The position numbers and the translations under genes are program-made. The notes beneath the pieces are model-generated. The model saw only the letters and a program-made list of their open reading frames with translations, made no database searches and was not told where the DNA came from. A stretch of DNA of 64,000 nucleotides from Planococcus shenhongbingii (GTDB lineage: Bacteria > Bacillota > Bacilli > Bacillales_A > Planococcaceae), in NCBI RefSeq assembly GCF_030413635.1, contig NZ_CP129235.1, positions 2,170,001 to 2,234,000 on the forward strand. The letters are read 5' to 3'. This document shows, piece after piece, positions 54,390-62,532 of this stretch (positions are counted from its first letter, which is position 1; the number at the start of each line of letters is the position of its first letter).

Positions 54390-54512
54390 TTACACCTCCT
54401 CCTTCTCAATGTTAAGCATTGTAACGTGGTTTGAATGAGAAATGCTTTTTATCCCTTCGGCAGTACAATCTTCTGCATATGAAACTGTAATTTCAACGTG
54501 CTGATCTTGCAT
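54390..54512 (-). CDS. Possible 40-residue peptide downstream of a CsoR-controlled promoter
   Basis: An open frame of 40 codons (MQDQHVEITVSYAEDCTAEG, then IKSISHSNHVTMLNIEKEEV) lies between a strong CsoR-type promoter at 54541-54570 and the copL-like gene. It contains one Cys and three His. No good ribosome site precedes the ATG. It ends in AAGGAGGAGGTGTAA, itself a strong ribosome site with no good start after it. It may be a chance frame, a decayed gene or a small copper-related peptide. Confidence 0.25.
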   Translation of the reverse strand: MQDQHVEITVSYAEDCTAEGIKSISHSNHVTMLNIEKEEV

Positions 54513-54540
54513 TCTTTTACTTTATTAACTTTACATCCCT

Positions 54541-54570
54541 ACTATACAATACCCCCCTATCGTATGTAAA
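54541..54570 (-). promoter_or_regulatory. CsoR-type promoter 360 bp upstream of the copL-like gene
   Basis: Minus strand: TTTACA (54565-54570), 18-bp spacer, TATAGT (54541-54546). The spacer is filled by TACGATAGGGGGGTATTG, a GC-tract box as in the csoR and copA promoters. It reads toward the copL-like gene through a 300-bp leader. Confidence 0.72.
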
Positions 54571-54708
54571 GTTATTATTATCGAACATTTGAATAAACAT
54601 TGTTTCTTTTCAAGAACATAGCATCCTATAAATTCCAACTTAAAAAAACCCCTGCTTTCCCCGTGTGGCTAAAGAGAAAACAAACTTTGCCCAGCTCGTT
54701 AAAACGTT

Positions 54709-54742
54709 AAAAAGGAATTGATTTTGCAATCAATTCCTTTTT
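54709..54742. terminator. Terminator of the methyltransferase gene
   Basis: Fifteen-bp perfect stem AAAAAGGAATTGATT/AATCAATTCCTTTTT with a three-base loop, just beyond the stop codon at 54751. Confidence 0.93.
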
Positions 54743-54750
54743 GGCTTGTA

Positions 54751-55497
54751 TTAAATTTTTTTCATCCCATAAAATACATAACTGTAATCACGTGAATTTC
54801 CATGATAAAGAGCTATTTCTTGTTTTAGTGTGTTCACTACTGCCAAAGCTTCGGGCGTGTCTTGGTATTTGTCTTCCATCTTCTTAAGATTTCGCTCAAG
54901 TGGAAGGTAATAATCGTCAGTCCAATCTTCCTTTGGCAATACAAATGAAAAGAGGTAAGCATATTCCGACTCAACAATTTGATTCACTTTATTAGAAATG
55001 GTATCGATTTCTGGATATCCTTGCTGCCAAAAATCTTTGCTTTCTTTAGAAGGGTTTGCATGCAGCCAGGAAATTTCGCTGCATACAAGAAAGCCGCCTT
55101 GCTTTAAAAAGGTTTTCCACTCTTTGAGCCCTTTTTGGAATCCGGCAATATAAATGGAACCTTCTGCCCAAATCAAGTCGAAGGTTTCTGGAGGAAAATT
55201 CAGTTCCAGCATGGAAGCATTCAAGACAGTTACTCTGTCTGCTAATTCTTTTTTGCGGAGTTGATTTTTCAGCCCATTCAAATACTGCTGATTGGTATCA
55301 ACAGCCGTTATATGGACGTTCGGAAAGCTTTCCGCCAAAGTCAGTGTATGAATTCCATTTCCACAGCCTAAATCTAAAATATTCAGCTCTTTTTCTGTAG
55401 CTATATTTACTAGAGAAATTGCTTTTTTTGTTGATTGTGCGCTTCCAGGTGATAAACGCTCCAATCCATCAAAAGCTTCAAAAAAATATTTTTCCAT
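54751..55497 (-). CDS. Class I SAM-dependent methyltransferase
   Basis: 248 residues from ATG 55497 (AAGGAGAG upstream). SAM-binding motif I in LNILDLGCGNGIHTLTLAE, acidic motif II in VHITAVDTNQQYL, then NASMLELNFPPETFDLIWAEGSIY, a typical class I methyltransferase. The N-terminal FEAFDGLERLSPGSAQST and the C-terminal region (YLPLERNLKKMEDKYQDTPE) give no substrate. It resembles small-molecule or ubiquinone-type methyltransferases. It stands alone. Confidence 0.85.
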   Translation of the reverse strand: MEKYFFEAFDGLERLSPGSAQSTKKAISLVNIATEKELNILDLGCGNGIHTLTLAESFPNVHITAVDTNQQYLNGLKNQLRKKELADRVTVLNASMLELNFPPETFDLIWAEGSIYIAGFQKGLKEWKTFLKQGGFLVCSEISWLHANPSKESKDFWQQGYPEIDTISNKVNQIVESEYAYLFSFVLPKEDWTDDYYLPLERNLKKMEDKYQDTPEALAVVNTLKQEIALYHGNSRDYSYVFYGMKKI

Positions 55498-55648
55498 CAA
55501 TTAGACACTCTCCTTAAAATTTTGATTGGATTTTATTCATAGCCTTCTTCTAAGTGTGCACCAAAAGTAAGACAACATCCAGTAGGTTAATTAGTACTCC
55601 ATAACGGGTATAGCAATCCTAGACATCAATAAAAGAGGAGGAAATAAC

Positions 55649-56134
55649 ATGGACTCGACAATGTGGCTGTACATAGCACTCGCCATCTTAATAGTGGGGC
55701 TAATCGTAGCGGGAATTGGAGTTGGCTTATTCCTAAAAGGAATGAAGGAACCGTTGAAAGAGATAAAAGGGTCAGTAAACAATTTAAAAGAGCGGGTAGA
55801 TAAGCTCAAACTGGAAACGACGAGCCTGCAGCATACTACAAATGAACTGAAAGAAGATATGCAAGTTAAGTCTGAAAAAGTCAGCCTTTTTATCGATGCA
55901 GCAAAAGGAACAAAGAATTCAGTTGTCGACTTAAATTCGTCAGTCCGGGCAATTACAGTTGATGTAACAACGAGAGTGGATCAGAGCAAGGAAAATGCTG
56001 TACAAGTTGATCAATGGAGCAACACAGTGGTCGGCCTTGTTGGTCTGTGGGAACACCGGAAGAATGCCAAAAAAAGAACCGACACTTATTATCCAGAAGC
56101 TGCGGCAGATAATGAACAGCTAAGAATACAATAA
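55649..56134 (+). CDS. DUF948 membrane protein (YtxG-like)
   Basis: 161 residues. One N-terminal membrane segment (MWLYIALAILIVGLIVAGIG), then a coiled-coil region (LKEIKGSVNNLKERVDKLKL and onward). This is the DUF948 layout found in YtxG, general-stress proteins of Bacillus. The end (HRKNAKKRTDTYYPEAAAD) is charged. ATG 55649 has GAGGAGG ahead. It is monocistronic with a strong terminator. YtxG is SigB-controlled in B. subtilis; I see no clear SigB promoter here. Confidence 0.82.
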   Translation: MDSTMWLYIALAILIVGLIVAGIGVGLFLKGMKEPLKEIKGSVNNLKERVDKLKLETTSLQHTTNELKEDMQVKSEKVSLFIDAAKGTKNSVVDLNSSVRAITVDVTTRVDQSKENAVQVDQWSNTVVGLVGLWEHRKNAKKRTDTYYPEAAADNEQLRIQ

Positions 56135-56142
56135 AAAGAACT

Positions 56143-56171
56143 AAAAAGGCAGCCGCATTGGCTGCCTTTTT
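56143..56171 (+). terminator. Terminator of the DUF948 gene
   Basis: Twelve-bp stem AAAAAGGCAGCC/GGCTGCCTTTTT. Confidence 0.93.
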
Positions 56172-56476
56172 CGAATAACGACCCAAAATAAGGAGATGCT
56201 TTCTCTGTAAGTCTATAAAACGGACAGTTATTAAAGACTTGCATTAAACCATATAAAGAGACAGCCATACTTTCTGCAGCTTTCGAATGCAGTTTAGTTA
56301 TCTTGATTTATGTGGTTTTACGTTATGGAAACACGCCGTTTTTATTGCTTTCCAATCCGTTTAATGAACTTTTTTCTTTAGTGGAATTATGGATATTCAA
56401 TACTGTAATGAAGGATTCTGATTCACATTGAAGAATTAAACAATAAGAATATACAAAAATTGAAGGAGGAATCAAA
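56172..56476. other. Intergenic, promoter region of the second uspA
   Basis: 305 bp with no gene. The last 100 bp are AT-rich and should contain the promoter, but I cannot pick boxes with confidence. Confidence 0.45.
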
Positions 56477-56938
56477 ATGACATTGGAATACAATCAACTT
56501 TTAGTCGCTGTTGACGGTTCACATGAAGCAGAATGGGCATTTAAAAAGTCTATCGGAATTGCACAACGAAACAATGCTACATTGAATCTTGTATATATAG
56601 TTGATAGCCGGACCATCACTAGTTCAGAAGTATATAATCCATCTATTGAAGAACATACATTCAAAGTGGGAAAAGATCTTCTTGAAAAATACAAGCAGGA
56701 AGCGGAAAAAGCAGGCATTCAGAATGTAAATAACATCATTATGGCTGGATCCCCTAAAAATTTAATCTCTCGGGAAGTTGCAAGAAAAGTGAAAGCGGAT
56801 CTTATCATATGCGGAGCCAGTGGCCTAAATCCAATTGAACGATTTGTACTGGGGAGTGTGTCTCAGCACATTGTCCGCCATAGCCCCTGTGATGTCCTTG
56901 TCGTGCGCACAGAAGAACATGCAGAAGCGAACGCCTAA
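56477..56938 (+). CDS. Universal stress protein UspA family, copy 2
   Basis: 153 residues, a paralogue of the gene at 41796-42278. YNQLLVAVDGSHEAEWAFKK, GIAQRNNATLNLVYIVDS, and the ATP-binding CGASGLNPIERFVLGSVSQH (G-2x-G-9x-GS). ATG 56477 has GGAGGA ahead. Most of the length aligns without gaps to copy 1; the middle (SSEVYNPSIEEHTFKVG) is more divergent. Probably a stress protein with a similar role but separate regulation. Confidence 0.94.
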   Translation: MTLEYNQLLVAVDGSHEAEWAFKKSIGIAQRNNATLNLVYIVDSRTITSSEVYNPSIEEHTFKVGKDLLEKYKQEAEKAGIQNVNNIIMAGSPKNLISREVARKVKADLIICGASGLNPIERFVLGSVSQHIVRHSPCDVLVVRTEEHAEANA

Positions 56939-57018
56939 TATAACTTTTATTTTTAACTTGAACCAGAATGTCAAAGCCCACTTAAACAATAGTTCATTCT
57001 CAACAAAAATCAAGTCAT

Positions 57019-57063
57019 CAAAAAGAAGGGCCAGGGAATTTTAAATCCCTTGCCCTTCTTTTT
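57019..57063 (+). terminator. Terminator of the second uspA
   Basis: Long stem AAAAAGAAGGGCCAGGGAATT with its near-complement, ending in TTTTT, 80 bp beyond the stop codon. Confidence 0.88.
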
Positions 57064-57221
57064 GAATTTTGGTGATATGTAAAATAGACTCTCTTGGCAA
57101 AAAAAAGATGAGCCGCAGTTTGCTTTATAACCGAAGCTCTTCTTCTGCGTTAAGTATTCTTCATGAAATATGTGTCTGCCGTATTCCTCAAATCCCTCGG
57201 CTGTCTAAACTGATGCAGGAA

Positions 57222-57812
57222 TTATGAAGATTCCTGATTAATAAATTGTGCAAATTCACGAGCAGCTAATCTGGTATCTTCAATGATTTCAAGCAGAACA
57301 TTTTCATGTTCTCCTGCTTCCAAGTGATGATGCGGCAAATTAAGTGGCTCAATCATATTGACTGACTTTTCCTTTAAAAAATTTCTGAAATCTTCATGTT
57401 CGTTCGTTTGATAGATTGGCCCCAGTGTATCATCTTCAATTTGCAGATGGAATGCTTTTTTATTACCTAATTTTTCAATGTGTTTGGTCGCCAGCAGTAT
57501 TTCGATAAAGGATTTTAACCGCGCTGGAAGGCCGAATGCAATGGTTTGGGAAATGAAAACAAACGCATCTGAATCAGTTAGTTGTTCAAGCAATCGATTG
57601 AAGTCCTCTTCTTCTACCTGCATGGGCTCTAATGTTTTTATTGTGTTAAAATTCAATGCAGGCATATCAATTTCGTATAAATTCATCTCATTGATTTCAC
57701 TTTCTCTCTGGCTGGCACGCAACTCATCCAAAAAAGCTCTCGATATCGATGAACTAAGAGAATCGGCTCTGGTATCCGGATTGGCAATAATGCATAAAAT
57801 CTTTTTTGTCAT
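57222..57812 (-). CDS. Flavodoxin-fold NAD(P)H oxidoreductase, FMN-dependent azoreductase-like
   Basis: 196 residues. N-terminal KKILCIIANPDTRADSLSSSISRAFL has the phosphate-binding loop of the flavodoxin-like NQO1/AzoR group; later DAFVFISQTIAFGLPARLKSFIEILL (FMN site with the P/A/LK helix) and FNTIKTLEPMQVEEEDF. AzoR enzymes reduce quinones and azo dyes with NADH. Loop residues are unusual (FISQTIAFGLPA rather than the standard P-MYNFSIPA), so it is a divergent member. ATG 57812 has AAAGGAGCG ahead. Confidence 0.78.
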   Translation of the reverse strand: MTKKILCIIANPDTRADSLSSSISRAFLDELRASQRESEINEMNLYEIDMPALNFNTIKTLEPMQVEEEDFNRLLEQLTDSDAFVFISQTIAFGLPARLKSFIEILLATKHIEKLGNKKAFHLQIEDDTLGPIYQTNEHEDFRNFLKEKSVNMIEPLNLPHHHLEAGEHENVLLEIIEDTRLAAREFAQFINQESS

Positions 57813-57959
57813 CTCTGCACGCTCCTTTCTATTTTTCTGTATATGAGCATTTCTTAATCTTTATTGCCAGCTTTAGAATAACTGAAAATAACTTAATTTC
57901 CATAAAAATTACTTACAACAAAGACAGTCAGAGCTTATTATAAAATCCTCTTTAAGGTC

Positions 57960-58148
57960 TTAATTTCCTTTTTTCTCTATTTCAAACTTCATATGTTCTA
58001 AATTCCCAACTTCATATCGTCCTATATTATCGATCGACACTTTGAAAATATCCCCTTCTTGTCTTCCTTCATCTTCTCCGCTATCCTTTTCCACTACAAT
58101 CTGTTCAAGATTTCTTTTCCTATATCCAAATTCTTCTATTAACTTCAT
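57960..58148 (-). CDS. Short charged frame, doubtful
   Basis: 62 codons, rich in Glu, Lys and Ile (MKLIEEFGYRKRNLEQIVVE at the start, FKVSIDNIGRYEVGNLEHMK near the end). No ribosome site precedes the ATG at 58148 and an in-frame TAA lies one codon upstream. The middle has a beta-strand-like look. It may be the tail of a decayed gene or a small protein; I do not recognise it. Confidence 0.3.
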   Translation of the reverse strand: MKLIEEFGYRKRNLEQIVVEKDSGEDEGRQEGDIFKVSIDNIGRYEVGNLEHMKFEIEKKGN

Positions 58149-58323
58149 TTATTTTTTAAGCTTTTGGCGTATAATGAGAATTATCAAACTTCTAGATAAG
58201 TCTAAGTTCCCCCGAGATTTATCGCAACCGGAAAGGAACATTCGACATGATAAATTGTCCAATCTGATCATTCTCCCTTTTATAGAAATCATTTAAGAAA
58301 TAGACTCTTGGGGGAACTTATTG

Positions 58324-59529
58324 ATGAAACCGAATCGAAATTTCAACTTGCTGCTGACCGGGCAGTCGCTTGCCAACATTGGCGACGTTTTGTACATTGT
58401 CAGCATCATCTACGTCATTTTTGAATTGACCGGCTCTGCCGCGGCGGCTGCATTTGTGCCGTTTACCATTACCAGCTCAATGTTCATCTCGAATACCTTG
58501 ACGCCTTTACTGATGCAGTGTTTCAACTTGAAATGGCTGCTGGCTGGTTCACAGATGGGAAAAACGGCTCTGCTGATGGCGCTGGCATTTTTTCTGCCAC
58601 AACTGTCTTTAGCCAATTTTTACGGTCTGTTTTTGGTCATCAGCCTGGTCGCGTTACTGGACGGCTGCGCCAATCCCGTGACCCGATCGCTCATTCCGAA
58701 TTATGTAAAAAGTGAACAGCTGCTAAAAGCAAATGGGATGACCGAAACCATAACTCAGCTGATCCAGACTGCCATGTGGTTTATCGGCAGTTCGCTGTTG
58801 ATTTGGCTTTCTGCCATTGAAATAGTGTGGTTGACAGCTGGCTTATTTTTAATCTCCAGTCTATTGTTAAGCAGTTTGGAAAGAGTCGACTTTACGCCTT
58901 CGAAGGAGCATGGAAAGTGGCAGCAGCTCAGCCAAGGCTGGCAGACCGTTTCCACTTCACCTGTGCTGAAACGCATTGCCTGGATGGATGTCCTGGAGAC
59001 CATTGCCGGTACGGTGTGGATTGCGGCCATCCTCTATGTATTTGTCAGCGATGCGTTGTTGGCGGATGAAAAATGGTGGGGATTCATCAACGGCTCCTTC
59101 TTCCTGGGCTTAATTGCGGGCAGTCTGTTCTGTCTGCGGTTTTCAAACTGGATTGAACAGAAACTTAGCCAGTTTATTTTTCTGGGCGCTGTTTCCAGCA
59201 GCGTGATTACCATTGCCTTTGGGTTAAACAGCCTTCCGGCGCTGGCATTACTTTTTTCCTTTCTGGTAGGTGTTTCCAGTCAAATCAAGAATATTCCACA
59301 GCAAACCGTGGTCCAGACGAGCATTTCAAAAGCCCAATTGCCGACGGTATTTACGACACTCGGAGCAATCGGCACCGGAACCTTCGGGGTAGCTTCCCTT
59401 TTTATGGGGGTTCTGGCAGATGCATTTGGCATTCGCAGTGTCTTTATCTTGTCAGGAATCTTGTTGGCTGTAGTTAGCTTAATCGCTTATAAAGGAAGAA
59501 TACTTTTATGGCGAACGGTGCAAGAATAA
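58324..59529 (+). CDS. MFS transporter
   Basis: 401 residues from ATG 58324 (GGGGGAA upstream). Twelve hydrophobic segments. N-terminal FNLLLTGQSLANIGDVLYIV and the loop NPVTRSLIPNYVKSEQLLKANGM place it in the MFS_3/multidrug-like exporter group that includes macrolide-type effluxers. A second-half repeat is seen at GFINGSFFLGLIAGSLFC. Substrate unknown. It is preceded by 170 bp with no clear operator and followed by a strong terminator. Confidence 0.9.
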   Translation: MKPNRNFNLLLTGQSLANIGDVLYIVSIIYVIFELTGSAAAAAFVPFTITSSMFISNTLTPLLMQCFNLKWLLAGSQMGKTALLMALAFFLPQLSLANFYGLFLVISLVALLDGCANPVTRSLIPNYVKSEQLLKANGMTETITQLIQTAMWFIGSSLLIWLSAIEIVWLTAGLFLISSLLLSSLERVDFTPSKEHGKWQQLSQGWQTVSTSPVLKRIAWMDVLETIAGTVWIAAILYVFVSDALLADEKWWGFINGSFFLGLIAGSLFCLRFSNWIEQKLSQFIFLGAVSSSVITIAFGLNSLPALALLFSFLVGVSSQIKNIPQQTVVQTSISKAQLPTVFTTLGAIGTGTFGVASLFMGVLADAFGIRSVFILSGILLAVVSLIAYKGRILLWRTVQE

Positions 59530-59540
59530 ACTTCTATAAT

Positions 59541-59577
59541 AGAAAGGGCAGCCGGAAGTAATCCGGCTGCCCTTTCT
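59541..59577 (+). terminator. Terminator of the MFS gene
   Basis: Sixteen-bp stem AGAAAGGGCAGCCGGA/TCCGGCTGCCCTTTCT followed by TTTTT. Confidence 0.95.
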
Positions 59578-59672
59578 TTTTTCCTGTTTTGCAGAATTTC
59601 ATGGAATTGCTTCTGAAAAACGCTTTCCGCTCTCTTAGCTCACATTTTCAGCAAGTATATTCAATCCTCTTT

Positions 59673-59861
59673 TCACACTTTTATCGTTGAATTTTCCTTT
59701 TTCGAGAAAATTCCTGTAAGCAAAATCACTACACCCAGCATACTTCCAGTAAATTCAGCGATATAAAAATCTTCATCACGTATAAAACGGATCAGGAAAT
59801 TCCCTCCAAAGATAAGCATCATCAATAATCCGAAGCTTATAAACCAATATCGATTTTTCAC
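59673..59861 (-). CDS. Small two-segment membrane protein
   Basis: 62 residues from GTG 59861, with GAAGGAGG ahead, which makes it a likely gene. Two membrane segments: WFISFGLLMMLIFGGNFLI and FTGSMLGVVILLTGIF, with a short acidic loop (RFIRDEDFYIAE) between. I do not know the family. It is followed 89 bp later by an unrelated membrane-protein stop, in the same direction, so it may be its downstream neighbour in a transcript. Confidence 0.7.
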   Translation of the reverse strand: MKNRYWFISFGLLMMLIFGGNFLIRFIRDEDFYIAEFTGSMLGVVILLTGIFSKKENSTIKV

Positions 59862-59949
59862 GAAATTCCTCCTTCAAAAGAGATATTTTACAGATTTAAC
59901 TTAACTGCACATTTGTTCCATTCAATTGCTCATCTATTCCAAGTAATTT

Positions 59950-60432
59950 TCACTCTTTAGTTATCGCTCCAGGTTTGCTCTTCTTTTCTTGAAACAGAAA
60001 AATACCAAAGAGCGAGAGCATACCGATTATTCCAAAGAAAACGGAAAATAGCTTTAAGCCAGTGGCAGGAGAATCTAGAAAGATGCCACTTATGGAAAAA
60101 GATGCGGCAGCCATGAACAAGAAAAAGATATTCCTAACCAGTGTACGGTCATTTGTTAACCAAAGTGCCAGTCGGAAAACAATAAAAAGCAGTGAAACGG
60201 CCATTAAAAGCGGAAAGAACGGTTCGAATTTTGCTGCGTATACAAAATGATCCATGACGATAATATCGCTTCCTCTGTCTACTTCACCATTGAACCAGTT
60301 AGAAAAAACAGCGGTGTGTTCCCATTCCCATGAAATATCACGCAACTGTCCTCCTTCGTACCAACTTACCAAAGTGGCGAAAACGAATACCAGTGACGCA
60401 ACGATTAAAAGCACTACACTCTTGAAATTCAA
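59950..60432 (-). CDS. Membrane protein of unknown function (YjdJ/DUF4306-like)
   Basis: 160 residues from TTG 60432, which follows AAAGGTGA at the correct distance; the open frame to 60468 has no ribosome site. Four membrane segments: VVLLIVASLVFVFATLVSWY, FFPLLMAVSLLFIVFRLALW, NIFFLFMAAASFSISGIFLD and LFSVFFGIIGMLSLFGIFLF. Between the first two is an extracytoplasmic loop with ISWEWEHTAVFSNWFNGEVD; the WYEGG/WEWEHTAVF pattern reminds me of the YjdJ/DUF4306 family, but that is a weak link. Confidence 0.75.
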   Translation of the reverse strand: MNFKSVVLLIVASLVFVFATLVSWYEGGQLRDISWEWEHTAVFSNWFNGEVDRGSDIIVMDHFVYAAKFEPFFPLLMAVSLLFIVFRLALWLTNDRTLVRNIFFLFMAAASFSISGIFLDSPATGLKLFSVFFGIIGMLSLFGIFLFQEKKSKPGAITKE

Positions 60433-60706
60433 TAGAATCACCTTTCCTGCAGGTCTGTCAGATTTCAAACCGGCCTGTTAAAAGTATAATTTGTTGAAAC
60501 AATTGGGCCTTCGTTCAGTCTTACATTTTTTTACTGAAAAGGAAAGGTAATTCGCCATTAAAAGAAATCAAATACGAATTCTGATATTGTGAAAGTCTTC
60601 AAATAATTATAAAATGGATATAATGGAAAATTTTATAAAATAACTTACGTAAACATGTATTAAAAGAAAACGAAACAAATCTTCTAAAGGGTATTGGAGG
60701 AATCAG

Positions 60707-60850
60707 ATGAAAAGAATGCCGCTTATTTTATGTATACTCTTGTTCACACTGATTTTGATGCGTGCTTATGACGCTTATCAAAGAACTCCAAAAGTGGAAC
60801 AAGAAATTATTGAAGTGCCTTATATCGAAACCAATATTGAACAACCATAG
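60707..60850 (+). CDS. Small membrane protein of 47 residues
   Basis: MKRMPLILCILLFTLILMRA then YDAYQRTPKVEQEIIEVPYI and ETNIEQP. One N-terminal hydrophobic segment (residues 5-19) and an acidic tail. The ribosome site TTGGAGG is five bases before the ATG at 60707, and an AT-rich promoter-like stretch lies 60-100 bp upstream. I do not recognise the family. It may be an anchored single-pass peptide. Confidence 0.72.
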   Translation: MKRMPLILCILLFTLILMRAYDAYQRTPKVEQEIIEVPYIETNIEQP

Positions 60851-61044
60851 GATTCTTGAGCAAATAGCGAAGCCCAAGAAATCGTTCAACTTCTTTTATA
60901 ACCATCCATAAGCTGAAGATAAAAATGGCTTGCCCGGACATCTGCAGATGAACAGAATTAGATGATTCAAAGCCTATGTGAGATATATTGCGTCACATGA
61001 AATTCTTATAACTCCCTGCTGATGGATGTACGTTCTCCTACATA
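60851..61044. other. Intergenic, no gene seen
   Basis: Spacer between the 47-residue gene and the terminator at 61045. Nothing recognised. Confidence 0.4.
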
Positions 61045-61077
61045 AGAGAGGCTATAACAGATAGCCTCTCTCTTTGT
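61045..61077 (-). terminator. Terminator of the glycolipid-binding-like gene
   Basis: Stem AGAGAGGCTAT/ATAGCCTCTCT; a plus-strand T-run (CTTTGT) is weak. It lies between convergent genes and probably serves both. Confidence 0.75.
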
Positions 61078-61125
61078 AATCATAGATCAATGAATTATTA
61101 CCGCTGATCTTCATCAGAATGAACA

Positions 61126-61680
61126 TTAAAGCCTTCTGATAAACAACTGGGGATAATCCACTACAAAACCCTTCTCATCAAATGTGATGAATGATTCAAA
61201 ATCCTGGCTTTGAAAATTAAAGACCCTGTTCTTCCCTATGCTTTTAATAAATGTATAGCTTTGATTCGTTTTCTGTACGTCCAATGCCGGAACAGAGACA
61301 TAAACCATCTCAAATTCTCTTTTTTGATTTGGCTTCCAGTCTAACCGGTTAATGGGCAGAGAGTTAGTAAAAGGTGTGGCTGATAGATCCACATCAATCG
61401 CTCCTGTTAATTCATCTAATCCATTTCCATGCCGGTCGAACCACTCCCCTTTTCCAGAAGAAGTGATCTGTAAGGCCTTCCCTGTTCTATCTGTGATGTT
61501 CACGCTTTTCGTTCTCCATAAATCGTCGAATTCCATATGATAATCGATTTGCATAGGAGAATTTCTATCCAAATAAATTACTGTACTTTCTGCAAGAATG
61601 GCATTTTCTTTAGTAAAAAGCTTTAAATACTCACAGCCAAACGTTTCTTTATTCTCCCAGACCATCTCTTTTGAAAACAT
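61126..61680 (-). CDS. Putative glycolipid-binding domain protein (DUF1089)
   Basis: 184 residues from ATG 61680, with AGAGGTGTG ahead. The domain (MVWENKETFGCEYLKLFTKE, IQITSSGKGEWFDRHGNGLDEL, IDVDLSATPFTNSLPINRLDW and YVSVPALDVQKTNQSYTF) is full length for DUF1089/PF06475, a beta-barrel in the lipoprotein-carrier-like fold; a glycolipid ligand was suggested from structure, not proved. No signal peptide. It is 42 bp downstream of a lipoprotein gene on the same strand. Confidence 0.83.
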   Translation of the reverse strand: MFSKEMVWENKETFGCEYLKLFTKENAILAESTVIYLDRNSPMQIDYHMEFDDLWRTKSVNITDRTGKALQITSSGKGEWFDRHGNGLDELTGAIDVDLSATPFTNSLPINRLDWKPNQKREFEMVYVSVPALDVQKTNQSYTFIKSIGKNRVFNFQSQDFESFITFDEKGFVVDYPQLFIRRL

Positions 61681-61722
61681 AATCACACCTCTTTAAGACT
61701 TCTTTATTCATATATTTCAATG

Positions 61723-62217
61723 CTATTTCTCATGCACCTCTACAAAAACGGTGCCAATTATTTTATTATCAATGACCGCGTCCAACTTCCATAATCCTTT
61801 TTTAGGCAATGCCATATTGGATGGGATATGATGATCGGCTCCGTTATTCGGGCTAAGGGATGATTGTCCTTCCCTTTCCGGCACCACAACGATTGGCTCT
61901 TTGCTTTTTTCATGGGTCCCGATCACTTGAAAGGCACCGGAAAGTTCTTCTTCACTTCCCCAGAAATGCCACATATACTTATTTATGCGATCTGTATAAA
62001 AGCGGTCCACCTCCTTGTTTTCGTAGATAAACCCTGCCCGTCCTTCTTCACCAATCATAGAGAAATTGTTTGATTCAAAAAGAGGGCTTTCCTTCCAGTT
62101 TTCAACCTTAATCATTTCTTCTGCCTCAATTTCGCTGTTTTTATCAGAGGAACCGGCACAGCCTGTCAGAACGATAAGACCTATTATTGAAAAGAAGAGT
62201 ACTAGATACCGTTTCAC
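61723..62217 (-). CDS. Lipoprotein with DUF4871 (YhfM-like)
   Basis: 164 residues from GTG 62217, with AGGAGGG upstream. Lipobox LTGC (Cys 20). The mature domain (WKESPLFESNNFSMIGEEGR, FIYENKEVDRFYTDRINKYM, HFWGSEEELSGAFQVIGTHE and GLWKLDAVIDNKIIGTVFVE) matches DUF4871, an immunoglobulin-like beta fold, as in YhfM of B. subtilis. It is anchored on the outer face of the membrane. Role unknown. Possibly co-transcribed with the gene that follows. Confidence 0.8.
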   Translation of the reverse strand: MKRYLVLFFSIIGLIVLTGCAGSSDKNSEIEAEEMIKVENWKESPLFESNNFSMIGEEGRAGFIYENKEVDRFYTDRINKYMWHFWGSEEELSGAFQVIGTHEKSKEPIVVVPEREGQSSLSPNNGADHHIPSNMALPKKGLWKLDAVIDNKIIGTVFVEVHEK

Positions 62218-62532
62218 TTTAAATCCCTCCTGTAACCATACTTTTTGGAGCGCTCTTTCACTTCAAATATACCAGATATATACAGTTGCGAAAACAGGAG
62301 TTCGAATATTCTTTTAATGGAAATCGTACATTTTTCATTTACATTTGCGAGGTAAAAAGTGAATATGGTCAATGAAAAAGGAGGAAAAAGTGGGAGATTT
62401 ATTAGACAGGATTCTTTAGTTTTAATGCATCAAAATAAAGAAAGTCCGTAAAAGAGAGAGCCTCCCTTTACGGACGAATAAAACGCCAACTTCCATAAAC
62501 TTTTTAAGCTAATAGCTTGAATATCAGTTGTT
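62218..62532. other. Intergenic with terminator hairpin
   Basis: Promoter of the lipoprotein gene should lie near 62250-62300. A nine-bp stem (GTCCGTAAA/TTTACGGAC, 62444-62452 and 62467-62475) is probably the terminator of the ABC exporter operon on the minus strand. Nothing else is seen. Confidence 0.55.
62444..62475 (-). terminator. Probable terminator of the ABC-2 exporter operon
   Basis: Stem GTCCGTAAA/TTTACGGAC, 58 bp downstream of the permease stop codon. The T-run on the minus strand is short (CTTTCTTTATTTTG). Confidence 0.6.

Noticed and set aside
57960..58148. Fragment of a larger, frameshifted gene
   Set aside because: No continuing homologous frame upstream or downstream could be found; kept only as a low-confidence small frame.
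58167..58189. Fur-box-like sequence (TATAATGAGAATTATCA) upstream of the MFS gene
   Set aside because: Matches only half of the Fur 7-1-7 pattern and lies far from the gene start; a promoter-like A/T stretch is as likely.
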